Under the pieces are notes generated by a model. The model was not told where the DNA came from. It worked only from the letters and a program-made list of their open reading frames with translations, and searched no databases. Both the position numbers and the translations under genes were made by a program. Shown in pieces: positions 54,747-63,456 of a DNA stretch of 64,000 nucleotides. This stretch comes from JBBPZA01 sp963728925 (GTDB lineage: Bacteria; Actinomycetota; Thermoleophilia; Solirubrobacterales; Solirubrobacteraceae), in the NCBI GenBank assembly GCA_963728925.1, contig CAVSMB010000002.1, positions 199,070 to 263,069 of the forward strand, written 5' to 3'. Each line of letters starts with the position of its first letter. Position 1 is the stretch's first letter.

Positions 54747-54830
54747 TCGCCGCTCGATTGCGCGCGTCCGCCCCAGGGGCGGAGGCCCACGAACGACCGC
54801 GACGCTGAGCGCGCGGCACGCCAGCTTGTG

Positions 54831-55064
54831 TCAGCTCCGTCGGGCGCCCAGGACGAAGCGCTCGATGTCCGAGCGCAGGTACCGACGGTGCCGGCCGAGC
54901 TGTACGACCGGCAGCAGGCCGCGCCTGCCGTAGTCCTCGATCGTCGACCGCCGGAGTCCGAGCAGCTCCGCAACCTGGCCGGCGTCGAGGATGTCCTCCC
55001 GCGAAAGGGGGCGGTCACCCCACGGCGATCGGCTACGGGTGTTGAGGACACTGTGTGCGGCCAT
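54831..55064 (-). CDS. Excisionase-like helix-turn-helix protein
   Basis: 77 residues from ATG 55064. LSREDILDAGQVAELLGLRR, STIEDYGRRGLLPVVQLGRH, RRYLRSDIERFVLGARRS is the MerR-type winged helix of the excisionase/helix_turn_helix_17 family. Usually sits beside an integrase; here the integrase remnant is 5 kb away at 60056-60475. Could still bind near the tRNA-Val att region. Confidence 0.8.
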   Translation of the reverse strand: MAAHSVLNTRSRSPWGDRPLSREDILDAGQVAELLGLRRSTIEDYGRRGLLPVVQLGRHRRYLRSDIERFVLGARRS

Positions 55065-55374
55065 GCCGGAAGCGTGGTGTGGCGCGCCGGGACGCTGCAA
55101 CCGCACTTCAGGGACACTTCGCGAACGGCCATTCGTCCTGCGAACCGCTGGCCGTTGCACCTTCGTAGCGGCGCCAGTTTGGGCGACCCTGCGAGGCGAG
55201 ACCAACCCCTGTGCCGGAGAGGATCGTAAGACGGCACGGCGTCCGGGGGCGGCGTCGGGCTCGCGCCCTGGGCCACTCGACCTGAGCGGCGCGACTCGAC
55301 CTGCGCCCGACAGCGACGGTGCGCTCGAGAATCTGACCGCGAAAGCCAGCGGCGGTAGCGCCGAACCTCGCTGC
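55065..55374. other. 310-bp stretch without recognised gene
   Basis: No reading frame with coding character. It must hold the promoter of the excisionase-like gene; no operator or hairpin stands out. A frame continuing from the excisionase to 55409 is Arg/Ser/Pro-rich and unconvincing. Confidence 0.5.
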
Positions 55375-56988
55375 TCAGCGGTGCAGGTCGCCGGCGTCGG
55401 GGCTCGCAACCCCTGGCGTTGCGCCGAACGCGTCGAGCGCCCACTTGGCGACCTTCATCGCCTCGGGGTCGGCTTCGGCGCAGTCGGCGAGCGCCTCGTC
55501 GAGCGCGTCGCGGTCAGGTGCGCCAGCGAGCTGCGCGATCACCGCAAGCTGCAACGCGTAGATGGCCGCGGCGTTGGCGGCGGTGACGTCGATGAGACTG
55601 TGGCGGGCCGGGCGGCCGGGGAGGAAGAACGCGCACATGACCACGTTGGCGCGTTTGCCGACGGCGTTGGCGATCGCGTCGAGCGTGTCGGCAGCGCGGC
55701 TGTGTTCGCCGCGGCGAGCGAGCACGTGTGCGATGTTCCAGCGGGTCACCCAGCCGTCGCCGGGGCCGCGTTCGATCGCGTCCTCGAGCGCCGCCAGCGC
55801 CTCGTCGGTTCGCTCCTCGAAGAGGCTGAGCATCAAGCCGTGGCGGCTGAGCGCTCGGCTGAGCTCCCAGCGATCGGGGGAACGCCGCATCCGCAGCGTG
55901 TCGACAATCCGCCGCGACAGTTCTGCGGCGTGCGTCGGACCCTCCTCGCGTTCGCCGGCCGCCCAGGCTGAGTAGCGCTCGCGCAGCGCCACCGCGGCGC
56001 TGGTCGGCATCAGCATGATGAGCACGTTGCGAGCGGTCTGCCCGTGGTAGAGGACCTGGTGCACACCGTTCCAGGTGTGCTCAGCGGCCTCAATAAGCGG
56101 CTGGCAGCCGTCGATGGCTGCCGAGAGCGCCTCGTTGATCTGGTGGCTATCGACGCCATCGGGGATGCTCCAGACGTCGATCAGGTTGAGCTCGTCGCCG
56201 TCGGCGCTGACCGTAAAGTTGATGACCGCGATCGTGCGGTCGGCGTCTCTGCCGATGATCTCGCTCATCGCGTCGAGGCTCTCGGTGTCTCGCTCCTCGA
56301 GGTGCAACTCAACGCCTGCAAATGGCACGCCCTCAAGCGCGGCTCGCAACCGCGCTGCTGACGCCGAGGTGGTCGGCGAGAGCAGCTTCCCGGACGCGAG
56401 CCGTCGGGCTCCTTCAAGCTCGCGCGCGGCGCGCCTGGCGCACTCGTCGATGAGCGGGTCGCCGACGCAGGCGATGAACGGGATGCCGAACGGCCGCTCG
56501 GGGTCGCTGCCGGCGAACGAGCGCGCGTGGTACTTCAGCGCGATCGCCACCTGATGGCCGCCCTGGACGCTGAAGCGTCCGTCGTCGTCGAGCGAGACGA
56601 CGCCGCGCTCCTCGAGCTCCTCGAGCTGCGTCCGGACCTTGTCCTCCTCGGAGTCGAGGTCGGACGTCAGCAGCTTGGGGTTGAGCTCGCCGCTGCTGTT
56701 GGGCAGCCCCAACGCTCGGGCGATAGCGACCTGCCTGGCGGTCAGCTCTGACAGCGCGACGAGGTCGAGCGCGTCGCGCATCCGCTCGGGCGGGAGCTGC
56801 CGCACCGCCTTTGCGCCGCCGCGCAGCTCGGCCGAGCCGCCGCTGTGGCGCGCGAGGTCGGAAAGGACGCGGTCGAGCACCTTGGGTGTCAGCTCGTAGT
56901 GCTCCTGTTCGCCTAGGCGGCAGGCGACCCAGAGGTGATAGCCGACCAGCGCGATCTCGAACGGGTTGCCGGAGGTCAGGCGCAGCAC
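55375..56988 (-). CDS. Truncated NTPase/STAND-type protein, C-terminal part
   Basis: 537 residues if begun at GTG 56988. In-frame text before it (HAFLLDVLRLTSGNPFEIAL) shows the real protein began further upstream, but a stop occurs at about 57033 and no P-loop is present. LRLTSGNPFEIALVGYHLW is the sensor/lid region after an AAA+ core; a winged helix follows (LNPKLLTSDLDSEEDKVRTQ, LEELEERGVVSLDDDGRFSV), then alpha/beta and TPR-like regions (ERGPGDGWVTRWNIAHVLAR). Likely once a defence or signalling ATPase; now missing its motor domain. Confidence 0.55.
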   Translation of the reverse strand: MLRLTSGNPFEIALVGYHLWVACRLGEQEHYELTPKVLDRVLSDLARHSGGSAELRGGAKAVRQLPPERMRDALDLVALSELTARQVAIARALGLPNSSGELNPKLLTSDLDSEEDKVRTQLEELEERGVVSLDDDGRFSVQGGHQVAIALKYHARSFAGSDPERPFGIPFIACVGDPLIDECARRAARELEGARRLASGKLLSPTTSASAARLRAALEGVPFAGVELHLEERDTESLDAMSEIIGRDADRTIAVINFTVSADGDELNLIDVWSIPDGVDSHQINEALSAAIDGCQPLIEAAEHTWNGVHQVLYHGQTARNVLIMLMPTSAAVALRERYSAWAAGEREEGPTHAAELSRRIVDTLRMRRSPDRWELSRALSRHGLMLSLFEERTDEALAALEDAIERGPGDGWVTRWNIAHVLARRGEHSRAADTLDAIANAVGKRANVVMCAFFLPGRPARHSLIDVTAANAAAIYALQLAVIAQLAGAPDRDALDEALADCAEADPEAMKVAKWALDAFGATPGVASPDAGDLHR

Positions 56989-57093
56989 GTCGAGGAGGAA
57001 CGCGTGCGATGGTTGACCGCCTGGAGCGCCTGGGGGCGATCAATCCGTCCGAGTAGCCATCGCTGTGCGGACGTCTCGCCAGTGGAACGTCTT

Positions 57094-57105
57094 ACTTAGC
57101 TAAGT
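57094..57105. other. Palindrome ACTTAGCTAAGT
   Basis: A perfect 12-bp, AT-rich palindrome in a GC-rich gap between the truncated NTPase and the DHFR-like gene end. It resembles a regulator site whose gene is gone; no partner found. Confidence 0.3.
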
Positions 57106-57147
57106 TGGTCCCCCGTTGCGCATGGTCGGTGACCGCGCCAGCGTGAC

Positions 57148-57705
57148 TCATCGCTTCGGCACCAGGATCTGCGCAAGGGCTCCGCTCGAGAAGCGCTCCT
57201 CTTCGACGACGTCCAGCTTCAGGTGCTCTCCCAGCTCGGCGAATGGGCTGCGGCCCGCGCCGATAGCAATCGGGACCGTCGTGAGCTGGTATTCGTCGAC
57301 GAGGCCCAGGCGGGTCAGCGACTTGGCGAAGTCGGGGCCGCCGTGGACCAGGACCGTTCCTTCGTTGTCCCGAGACTTCAGGTCCGCGATCTCCGCGCCC
57401 AGGTCCCCGCCGAAGATCTCGACTGGTCCCCATTTCGCCTTCTCCAGGGTGTGGGAGAAGACGGCCTTCGGCTTCTCGTTCATCGCGGTTGCGATCGGCC
57501 CCTCGGACGCGGCCCAGTGCGGGCCCATGATCTCGTAGCTGCGGCGGCCCATCGCGTGAACGCCGGCCTCCTCGAGGGCGCGGCGGTTCCACTCACCCGA
57601 GTCTTCGCCGAACCACTCGAACATCCATTCATGGGTCCCGTCGGTGCTGGTGACAAAACCGTCGAGAGACATGACCATTTTGAGAATCACTTTTCTATCG
57701 CTCAT
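57148..57705 (-). CDS. Dihydrofolate reductase-family protein (RibD C-terminal type)
   Basis: 185 residues from ATG 57705. KVILKMVMSLDGFVTSTDGT, GRRSYEIMGPHW, KAVFSHTLEK, VLVHGGPDFAKSLTRLGLVD, VDEYQLTTVPIAIGAGRSPF: YyaP/YwjB-like reductase fold with an NADPH loop. Substrate unknown. A hairpin CTATCGC/GCGATAG at 57695-57713 covers the start codon. Confidence 0.88.
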   Translation of the reverse strand: MSDRKVILKMVMSLDGFVTSTDGTHEWMFEWFGEDSGEWNRRALEEAGVHAMGRRSYEIMGPHWAASEGPIATAMNEKPKAVFSHTLEKAKWGPVEIFGGDLGAEIADLKSRDNEGTVLVHGGPDFAKSLTRLGLVDEYQLTTVPIAIGAGRSPFAELGEHLKLDVVEEERFSSGALAQILVPKR

Positions 57706-57713
57706 GGCGATAG
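57695..57713 (-). promoter_or_regulatory. Hairpin over the DHFR-like start codon
   Basis: CTATCGC-TCATG-GCGATAG: seven-base arms with the ATG (as CAT) in the loop. Could control translation or be a repressor site. Confidence 0.4.
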
Positions 57714-57757
57714 AGACCTACCCGATCGCGTGAATTCATCGCTCATCGGTGGATTCG

Positions 57758-59287
57758 CTCGACTTTCGTCATCTCAGGCGACGGCGAGCGCTGATGGTGA
57801 CTGGGCGGTCGTGATTTGTGGTGCGCTGGTTGTGGCGGGTGCTTGTGTCCGATATTCGTGGCGGATCAGCTCGCGGCGTAGCGCGGCGAGCATGTCTGTG
57901 TAGCTGATGGTGGCCTTCTGGCGGTACCACGGCGCCGCTTGGCGGCGGGCGTGCAGGTCGCTGTCGGGGTCGCCGTGCAGGGCGTACCAGGCGATCGTGA
58001 TCGTCTGGCACAGGAAGCCGAAGGGGACGGTGCGCTCGACGGCGCGGCGGACGCGGTTGCGGGCCTGGCCGACGCCGTGGGCCTTGGCCTCCTGGTGGGC
58101 GGTCTCGATGCTCCAGCGGCTGTCGTAACGCGCGATCAGCTCCGCGGTGCTGGCGTCGGTGTCGGTGCTTGCGAGGGCGACGTCGAAGCCGTCGGCGCGG
58201 TCGGGCTTGCGGATCAGCATGACGGCGACGGGCCGCGTGTGGAAGGGCCCATACCACAGGCAGGTGGTGCGCCAGACGTGCTCGACGCGGGTCTTGCCGT
58301 TGGGGCCGGTGATCATGTGCGGCTTGAAGGCGGCGGTCGCGGCGAGCTGCGTGAGGCTGCCCAGCCGGGCGCCCCTGAGCGCCGGCCGGCCGCGCTTGCC
58401 GGTCCTGGGCGGCGCGAGCGCAAAGACGGCGGCGTTTGAGCGCATCCGGGTGGTGACGGTGACGCGCTCGGGCAGGGCGCGCCAGGCCTTGGTTGCGTAC
58501 GCGCCGTCCATGACCAGCTCGATGATCCGCGCGGGGAAGCGCTTGATGACCATGTCGACGAGCGTGCGTGCCAGCTCGGGCTGCGAAGGTCGGTCGCGAT
58601 GATCGTCATCGCAAGGCCGGAAGAGCCGGAAGAGGATCGGCAGCCCGACCGCCCGGCCACCCAGACACTCAAGCTCGACGACGAGCACGACGACGACCCA
58701 GCAGTTGCCCCACCGCGTGCGGCGCCCGGATCCTTCTGGTTGGGCGCCGTCGTGCAGGTAGTGCGCGCCGAACACGCGCCGCCCCGACCGGCCGAACAGC
58801 GTGTCGTCGACGGCCAGGCGGATCGGTGCGCCGGCGCTCACGAACACCGAGACCAGGAAGTCCAGCAACAGCAGTCCGAGCCGGTCGGGGTCCCAGCGCC
58901 GGCGGGCGAAGAAGTCATGCGCGCGGCTGTGATGCCACTCACCGGCCAGCCCCGCGGCCTGCAGCACCCCCGTGATCGTGCAGTCACGGATCCGACCGAC
59001 GAACCCGACCACCAGCATGCTGAACGTCTGAAACGCCGGTTGCGTGAAGCACGGCGCCAGCAGGGACAGCAGCCCAGCAAGCGAAGTGGGAACCTGACAC
59101 ACGGCGGCGACCCCCCGGTGAAGGGCCACGGCCAGCGTCATCACCGCCCCACGGCCCGATGGACTTGATCGCCCACCGGATTCGGGGTCGCCGCCAACCT
59201 TCCTTTCGCCTGCTCAGGCCCCAAACCGCCACCAGCCGAGCCAGCCATCACGACCAGGCGTTCAGCCCGAAAACGCCGAAACTCGAG
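57758..59287 (-). mobile_element. Intact insertion sequence, 1530 bp, 8-bp target duplication
   Basis: Ends CTCGACTTTCG (57758) and, inverted, CTCGAGTTTCG (59287), continuing imperfectly. Flanked by identical TGGATTCG at 57750-57757 and 59288-59295. One transposase gene. The transposase looks like the DDE_5/IS701 type, but 8-bp duplication is longer than the 4 bp usual there. Confidence 0.88.
57774..59144 (-). CDS. DDE_5-type transposase (IS701/IS4-like)
   Basis: 456 residues from ATG 59144. N-terminal helical part (AFQTFSMLVVGFVGRIRDCT, WHHSRAHDFFARRRWDPDRL); catalytic core with Asp in IRLAVDDTLFGRSGRRV, Asp in ELVMDGAYATKAW and Glu in RYDSRWSIETAHQEAKAH. C-terminal SYTDMLAALRRELIRHEY. Full length and uninterrupted, so probably functional. 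Confidence 0.93.
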   Translation of the reverse strand: MMTLAVALHRGVAAVCQVPTSLAGLLSLLAPCFTQPAFQTFSMLVVGFVGRIRDCTITGVLQAAGLAGEWHHSRAHDFFARRRWDPDRLGLLLLDFLVSVFVSAGAPIRLAVDDTLFGRSGRRVFGAHYLHDGAQPEGSGRRTRWGNCWVVVVLVVELECLGGRAVGLPILFRLFRPCDDDHRDRPSQPELARTLVDMVIKRFPARIIELVMDGAYATKAWRALPERVTVTTRMRSNAAVFALAPPRTGKRGRPALRGARLGSLTQLAATAAFKPHMITGPNGKTRVEHVWRTTCLWYGPFHTRPVAVMLIRKPDRADGFDVALASTDTDASTAELIARYDSRWSIETAHQEAKAHGVGQARNRVRRAVERTVPFGFLCQTITIAWYALHGDPDSDLHARRQAAPWYRQKATISYTDMLAALRRELIRHEYRTQAPATTSAPQITTAQSPSALAVA

Positions 59288-59303
59288 TGGATTCGGGCTT
59301 AGC

Positions 59304-59585
59304 TCAGGCTTTTTGCTTGGTCACGTAGCGCTGTCGGGCGGCCTCGCCGGAGGTGCCTAGGAGCGAGCCGATGACCTGCCACGAGTAGCCCTGTGCGCGG
59401 GCGTTCGCGACGGCGGCCTGCACCGAGCGTTCGGCCTCTGACCTTGATGCTGCGGCGTCGCGCAGCGCGAGGAACGCTTGGGGGTCGCGCTCGTCCTCCG
59501 CGCGTGGCTCGTACTGCTCGAAGCGCTCAGCGAGCTGCTCGGCGTGCTCGAGGATTTCCTTGACCGTTCGCGGCATCGCAGTCAC
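59304..59585 (-). CDS. Antitoxin-like helical protein
   Basis: 93 residues from GTG 59585 (GTGA overlap) or 90 from ATG 59576. PRTVKEILEHAEQLAERFEQ then ERSVQAAVANARAQGYSWQV, IGSLLGTSGEAARQRYVT: a helix-turn-helix-like end (W-x-x-I-G-x-x-L-G-T-S). Small actinobacterial proteins of this pattern often accompany a toxin-like partner, which is the broken gene just upstream. Function inferred from arrangement only. Confidence 0.65.
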   Translation of the reverse strand: MTAMPRTVKEILEHAEQLAERFEQYEPRAEDERDPQAFLALRDAAASRSEAERSVQAAVANARAQGYSWQVIGSLLGTSGEAARQRYVTKQKA

Positions 59586-59817
59586 CTCAGGAACGTCTCG
59601 CGGGCTCTCATGGCGTGCACGACAACGGGCGCCGGGGCGCCCTCGATGACACCCCGATCTCGAGGATGATCGCGGCTCGGTTGGCGCCGATCAGCATCGT
59701 GAAGCCCTCGTCGAGGTCGAAGATCCGGATCGGATGGGCGTATGCATGGCGGATGTCGTCGTCGCTGACGCCGTGCTTGCGGGCGCTCGGCGCGATGATG
59801 AGCTCGGCGCCCACCAC
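59582..59817 (-). pseudogene. Toxin-like small protein, frameshifted
   Basis: From ATG 59817: VGAELIIAPSARKHGVSDDD, IRHAYAHPIRIFDLDEGFTM, LIGANRAAIILEIGV, BrnT-like in RKHGVS. The natural ending IEGAPAPVVVHAMRARETFL continues in another frame because one base is missing near 59655, so the present frame ends early at 59608. The restored stop would overlap the antitoxin-like start. Confidence 0.6.
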
Positions 59818-59904
59818 TACAAGTTAGCTTGCCGGCGAGGCGATCGTGGTCCTGACGCCCACCACTGGAGGACCGATGTTGCCGCTGTTCGCTGGCTACG
59901 CTCG

Positions 59905-60045
59905 AACGCGGCGACCACATCCCAACGATCCCCGTGCTGCAGCGGGTCTTGGTCGTCCTCGACGAGGAGCTCCTGCTCGGCATGCAGCGCGAGTTTCCCG
60001 ACGAGGAGCCCGAGCGCGAGTGGCGCCTGCGCCGCGCCTCACCGC
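59905..60045 (+). pseudogene. XRE-type regulator C-terminal fragment
   Basis: One frame reads LERGDHIPTIPVLQRVLVVL, DEELLLGMQREFPDEEPERE: the end of helix-turn-helix_3 proteins, where PTIPVLQRVL is the last helix. No helix-turn-helix or start precedes it. Low confidence. Confidence 0.35.
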
Positions 60046-60055
60046 CGTCTGACGT

Positions 60056-60475
60056 TCAGCCTGCCGCGGGAGCCGTCCGCTCCAGCTCGGCAAGCCCGCC
60101 TTCGAATGCGCGGTCGAGCCGGGCCGCGTCGTCGGTGCGCGGCTTGGCGTGCAGGTAGCGCTCGGTCGTGCTGATCCTCGAGTGGCCCATCCATTGCTTG
60201 AGTGTCGCGAGGTCCACGCCGCCTCGGACGGCCAGCGAGCCGAACGTATGCCTGAGGTCGTGCAGCCGTAACGGTCGCAGCTCCGCTGCCTTCTGTGCCC
60301 GCCGGTAGCGGCGCCGCAGCGCCGAAGGGTCGAGGTACTCGCCCAACGGCCCGACGAACACGAGATCGTCGCGCCCGACGAACCGATCGCGCTCGGCCAA
60401 GCGCGCCAGCGCGGCGGCTGCGGTCGTCGCGAGCGGCACGGTCCGCGGCTGGCGGGACTTCGGGGCGGTGCGCTC
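60056..60475 (-). pseudogene. Tyrosine integrase catalytic-domain remnant
   Basis: Minus strand: KSRQPRTVPLATTAAAALAR, RLHDLRHTFGSLAVRGGVDL (H-x-x-R of the catalytic set), LKQWMGHSRISTTERYLHAK (GH and the nucleophile Tyr). The first catalytic Arg and N-terminal domains are missing because an IS110 remnant begins at 60484. Ends normally at 60056. It was probably the integrase of the tRNA-Val island. Confidence 0.8.
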
Positions 60476-60483
60476 CCCGGCAG

Positions 60484-60719
60484 ATCAAGTCCCCGCGCAG
60501 CGGCCTCGCGCGCGAGCGCAAACCCCGTGGCCCGCCTCATACACCGCACGCACCGGCCGCCCCAGACCCGCCAAGAACACCGGCACCACGTCCCCCGGCG
60601 CGCCACGCAACCGCTCCACCCGCATCTCGCCCGTCAACGGAGAGAGAACCGCCGCGACCGACTGCGCCTGATGCACATCCAACCCGACAAGAGCAATACT
60701 TTCCGACATGGTCGGCACC
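60484..60719 (-). pseudogene. IS110-family transposase N-terminal remnant, frameshifted
   Basis: From ATG 60719 or 60710: ESIALVGLDVHQAQSVAAVL, SPLTGEMRVERLRGAPGDVV, PVRAVYEAG. GLDVHQ with the first Asp is the RuvC-like DEDD start of IS110. After YEAG a frameshift moves the text TGFALAREAAARGLDL to another frame, and it stops at the integrase remnant. Confidence 0.75.
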
Positions 60720-60829
60720 TCCCATAGCTGGGGTGTCCGGGCCAGGCCGGCCTGACGCCCAGTCCCCGCACCTCTATGCGCGAGGTGCCGACCAGATCAA
60801 CCGCCCCAACGACCGGCAATCCATAGGGT

Positions 60830-61108
60830 CTAATAGCGCAAGAAGCCGGCACAGTCGATGAACTCGCCCAGCGCGGCGGCCGCCTTCGCGCAGCTGCAAA
60901 ACCGGGTGACATCCCCTCGGTGAAGGGCCGCCCAACAAGTCGTGTCGGCCAGCGCCGTTGCTTTGTCCGCAAACTCGGGAAGCATCGCTACTGGCGAGGA
61001 CTCGGCCTCTCGGCGCAGGCCGTGGACGGCGGGTTGCCACTCAGCGGCGGTTCGTTCCAGATCCCCTAGCAACGCTGAGAACTGCCCGACAAGGTACTGC
61101 TGAGTCAT
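60830..61108 (-). CDS. Short hypothetical protein
   Basis: 92 residues from ATG 61108. MTQQYLVGQFSALLGDLERT, AVHGLRREAES, FADKATALADTTCWAALHRG, FCSCAKAAAALGEFIDCAGF. Helical, no membrane segment; four Cys in the second half. Coding-like composition, unlike neighbouring remnants. No family recognised; 200 bases from the acetyl-CoA synthetase end without a visible gene between. Confidence 0.5.
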   Translation of the reverse strand: MTQQYLVGQFSALLGDLERTAAEWQPAVHGLRREAESSPVAMLPEFADKATALADTTCWAALHRGDVTRFCSCAKAAAALGEFIDCAGFLRY

Positions 61109-61311
61109 CTGATCTGCCGCAAACTCGGGTGGGACTAAACCGGAGGCCTAACAGTGTGGACATTGACTTCTGCTTCCGGTTCGAAGGGGCGGCGAGGAAA
61201 CCACCTGGCTGATAAACCAGTATCGGCGCCTCGCCGCCTACAGCCGCCTTCGGTGATGATCGCGTCAAGAGCGCGCGAGCAACCGCCGTGGAACGACCTT
61301 ATCGTTTCTGG

Positions 61312-63456
61312 TTACTCCGCTTGCCCGAAGGCTTCGATCTCCTTCTTCTCTTGGTCTGAGAGCTCGCGCGGGGTCTCGCCGTGCGCGACCTTCTCGCTTT
61401 GCACGTGGTGGCGGATCTCGTCGACGATCTCGGGGTTCGCAAGCGTCGTGGTGTCGCCGACGTCGGCGAAGTTGGAGATCCCGGCGATCACCCGGCGCAT
61501 GATCTTGCCCGAGCGGGTCTTCGGCATGTCCGACACGATCCACACGTTCTTTGGGCGCGCGATCTTCCCGATCTCCCTGTCGATCGCATCGCTCACCTTT
61601 TGCTCGATCTCCTTGCTCGGCGTGAACCCCGGCTTGAGCGCGACGTACACCTCGACGATCTTCCCGCGGAGCTCGTCGATCACCGGGACCGCCGCTGCCT
61701 CCGCGATCTCAGTGACGGTGATGCTCGCCGACTCGACCTCCTTGGTTCCGAGTCGGTGCCCGGCGACATTGATCACGTCGTCGACCCGACCAAGGATCCG
61801 GAAGTAGCCGTCGGCTCCCTGCATTGCGCCATCGCCCGCGAAGTACGGCCAGTCGTGCCAGTCCGTGCTGTTGCGGTCCTTGCAGTACTTGGCGTAGTAA
61901 GTGTCGACGTACCGCTCGGGCTGGCCCCAGATCGTCTGGAAAGACCCCGGCCACGGGTTGCGGATACAGATGTTGCCCGCCTTGCCGCTGCCCTTCGGGA
62001 CCTCCTCCCCGTTCTCGTCATAGATCACGGGGTAGATGCCGAGCACGCCCGGACCGCAGCTGCCCGGCTTCATCGGCTGCAGCCCGGGCAGCGTGCTGCC
62101 CAAGAACCCGCCGTTCTCGGTCTGCCACCACGTGTCGGTGATCGCGGCTTCGCCCTGGCCGACGACGTCGTAGTACCAGCGCCACACGTCGGGCTCGATC
62201 GGCTCACCGACCGTCGTCATCGTCTTGAAGTGGTAGTTGTACTTGGCTGGCTCGTCCGGCCCGAGCTTGCGCAGCATCCGGATCGTCGTCGGGGCGGTAT
62301 GGAAGATGTCGACCCCGAGCTTCTCCGCGATCCGCCACGGCCGGCCCGCGTCCGGATATGTCGGGATGCCCTCATACATGACGCTCGTGGTCCCGAGCGC
62401 CAGCGGGCCGTAGACGATGTACGAGTGACCGGTGATCCAACCGATGTCCGCAAAACACCAGTACGTGTCGTCCGGGTGGATGTCCTGGTAGTACTTCGAC
62501 GTGCCGGTGACATACGACAGATAGCCGCCGGTGCTGTGCTCGCAGCCCTTCGGCCGGCCGGTAGTGCCGCTCGTGTACATCAGGAACAGCGGCGCCTCGG
62601 CGGGCATCGACACCGGCTCGACGTGCTTGCCGCGGTAGTCCTGGAGCAGCTCGTCGATGAAGAAGTCGCGCCCCTCGACCATCGGGCTCTCAGACCCGTA
62701 CTGGCCGGGGTGGCGCCGCCAGACGAGCACCTTCTCGATCTCGGTCCCCTCCTCGCGCGCGGCCGCGATCGCCTCGTCGGCCTTCTCCTTGTGGTCGATC
62801 AGCTGGCCGTTGCGGTAGTAGGAGTCGATCGTTACGAGGATTTTGCTCCCCGAGTCAGCGATCCGATGGCCACACGCCGCGCCGGCAAACCCGCCGAACA
62901 CCTCCGAATGGATCACCCCCATGCGAGCGCAGGCCAACATCGAGACCGGCAGCTCGGGCAACATCGGCAGGTGAAACGTGACCCGATCGCCGGTCTGCAC
63001 GCCAGCGAAGTCCCGCAGCAGCACCGCGAACTCGTTGACCCGGCGGTGGAGCTCCTCGTAGGTGATCTCCTGCGTCTCCTCCTCCTCACGCTCGGGCACC
63101 CAGATCAGCGCGTTCTTGCTGCCGCGAGACTCCAGGTGCCGATCGACGCAGTTGACGCTTGCGTTCAGACGTCCGCCGACCCACCACTTCCAGAACGGCG
63201 GATTGCTCGTATCGAGAATCGTGTCCCACCTACGATCCCACGTCAGCATCTCGGCGTACTCGGTGAAGCAGTCCGGGTAGTGCTCCTCGCTGAACCGCTC
63301 CAACAGTGCCGGGTCGTCTCCGTTCGCTTGCGCGACGAACGCCGGCGGCGGGGGGTAGTACTCCTCCTCACGCCAATGAACCGCGATCTGAGCCTCCGAG
63401 GTCGCAGCGGCGGCGATCTCCGCCGCGCTAGGTGCTCTTGGTGTCGTGTCAGCCAT
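61312..63456 (-). CDS. acs: Acetyl-CoA synthetase
   Basis: 714 residues from ATG 63456 (AGAGGG upstream). N-terminal ACAS domain (FWKWWVGGRLNASVNCVDRH), AMP-binding signature LMYTSGTTGRPKGCEHSTGG near 315, TDTWWQTENGGF, YFAGDGAMQGADGYFRILGR and VDDVINVAGHRLGTKEVESA, then PKTRSGKIMRR with the Lys that is acetylated to switch off the enzyme. Converts acetate, ATP and CoA to acetyl-CoA. Slightly longer than the 650-residue norm because of an N-terminal leader (~40 residues). No deacetylase nearby. Confidence 0.94.
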   Translation of the reverse strand: MADTTPRAPSAAEIAAAATSEAQIAVHWREEEYYPPPPAFVAQANGDDPALLERFSEEHYPDCFTEYAEMLTWDRRWDTILDTSNPPFWKWWVGGRLNASVNCVDRHLESRGSKNALIWVPEREEEETQEITYEELHRRVNEFAVLLRDFAGVQTGDRVTFHLPMLPELPVSMLACARMGVIHSEVFGGFAGAACGHRIADSGSKILVTIDSYYRNGQLIDHKEKADEAIAAAREEGTEIEKVLVWRRHPGQYGSESPMVEGRDFFIDELLQDYRGKHVEPVSMPAEAPLFLMYTSGTTGRPKGCEHSTGGYLSYVTGTSKYYQDIHPDDTYWCFADIGWITGHSYIVYGPLALGTTSVMYEGIPTYPDAGRPWRIAEKLGVDIFHTAPTTIRMLRKLGPDEPAKYNYHFKTMTTVGEPIEPDVWRWYYDVVGQGEAAITDTWWQTENGGFLGSTLPGLQPMKPGSCGPGVLGIYPVIYDENGEEVPKGSGKAGNICIRNPWPGSFQTIWGQPERYVDTYYAKYCKDRNSTDWHDWPYFAGDGAMQGADGYFRILGRVDDVINVAGHRLGTKEVESASITVTEIAEAAAVPVIDELRGKIVEVYVALKPGFTPSKEIEQKVSDAIDREIGKIARPKNVWIVSDMPKTRSGKIMRRVIAGISNFADVGDTTTLANPEIVDEIRHHVQSEKVAHGETPRELSDQEKKEIEAFGQAE

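Noticed and set aside
61165..61200. Second copy of the tRNA-Val 3' end as right border of the island
   Set aside because: Only GGTTCGA-like similarity of a few bases; no match to the acceptor end.
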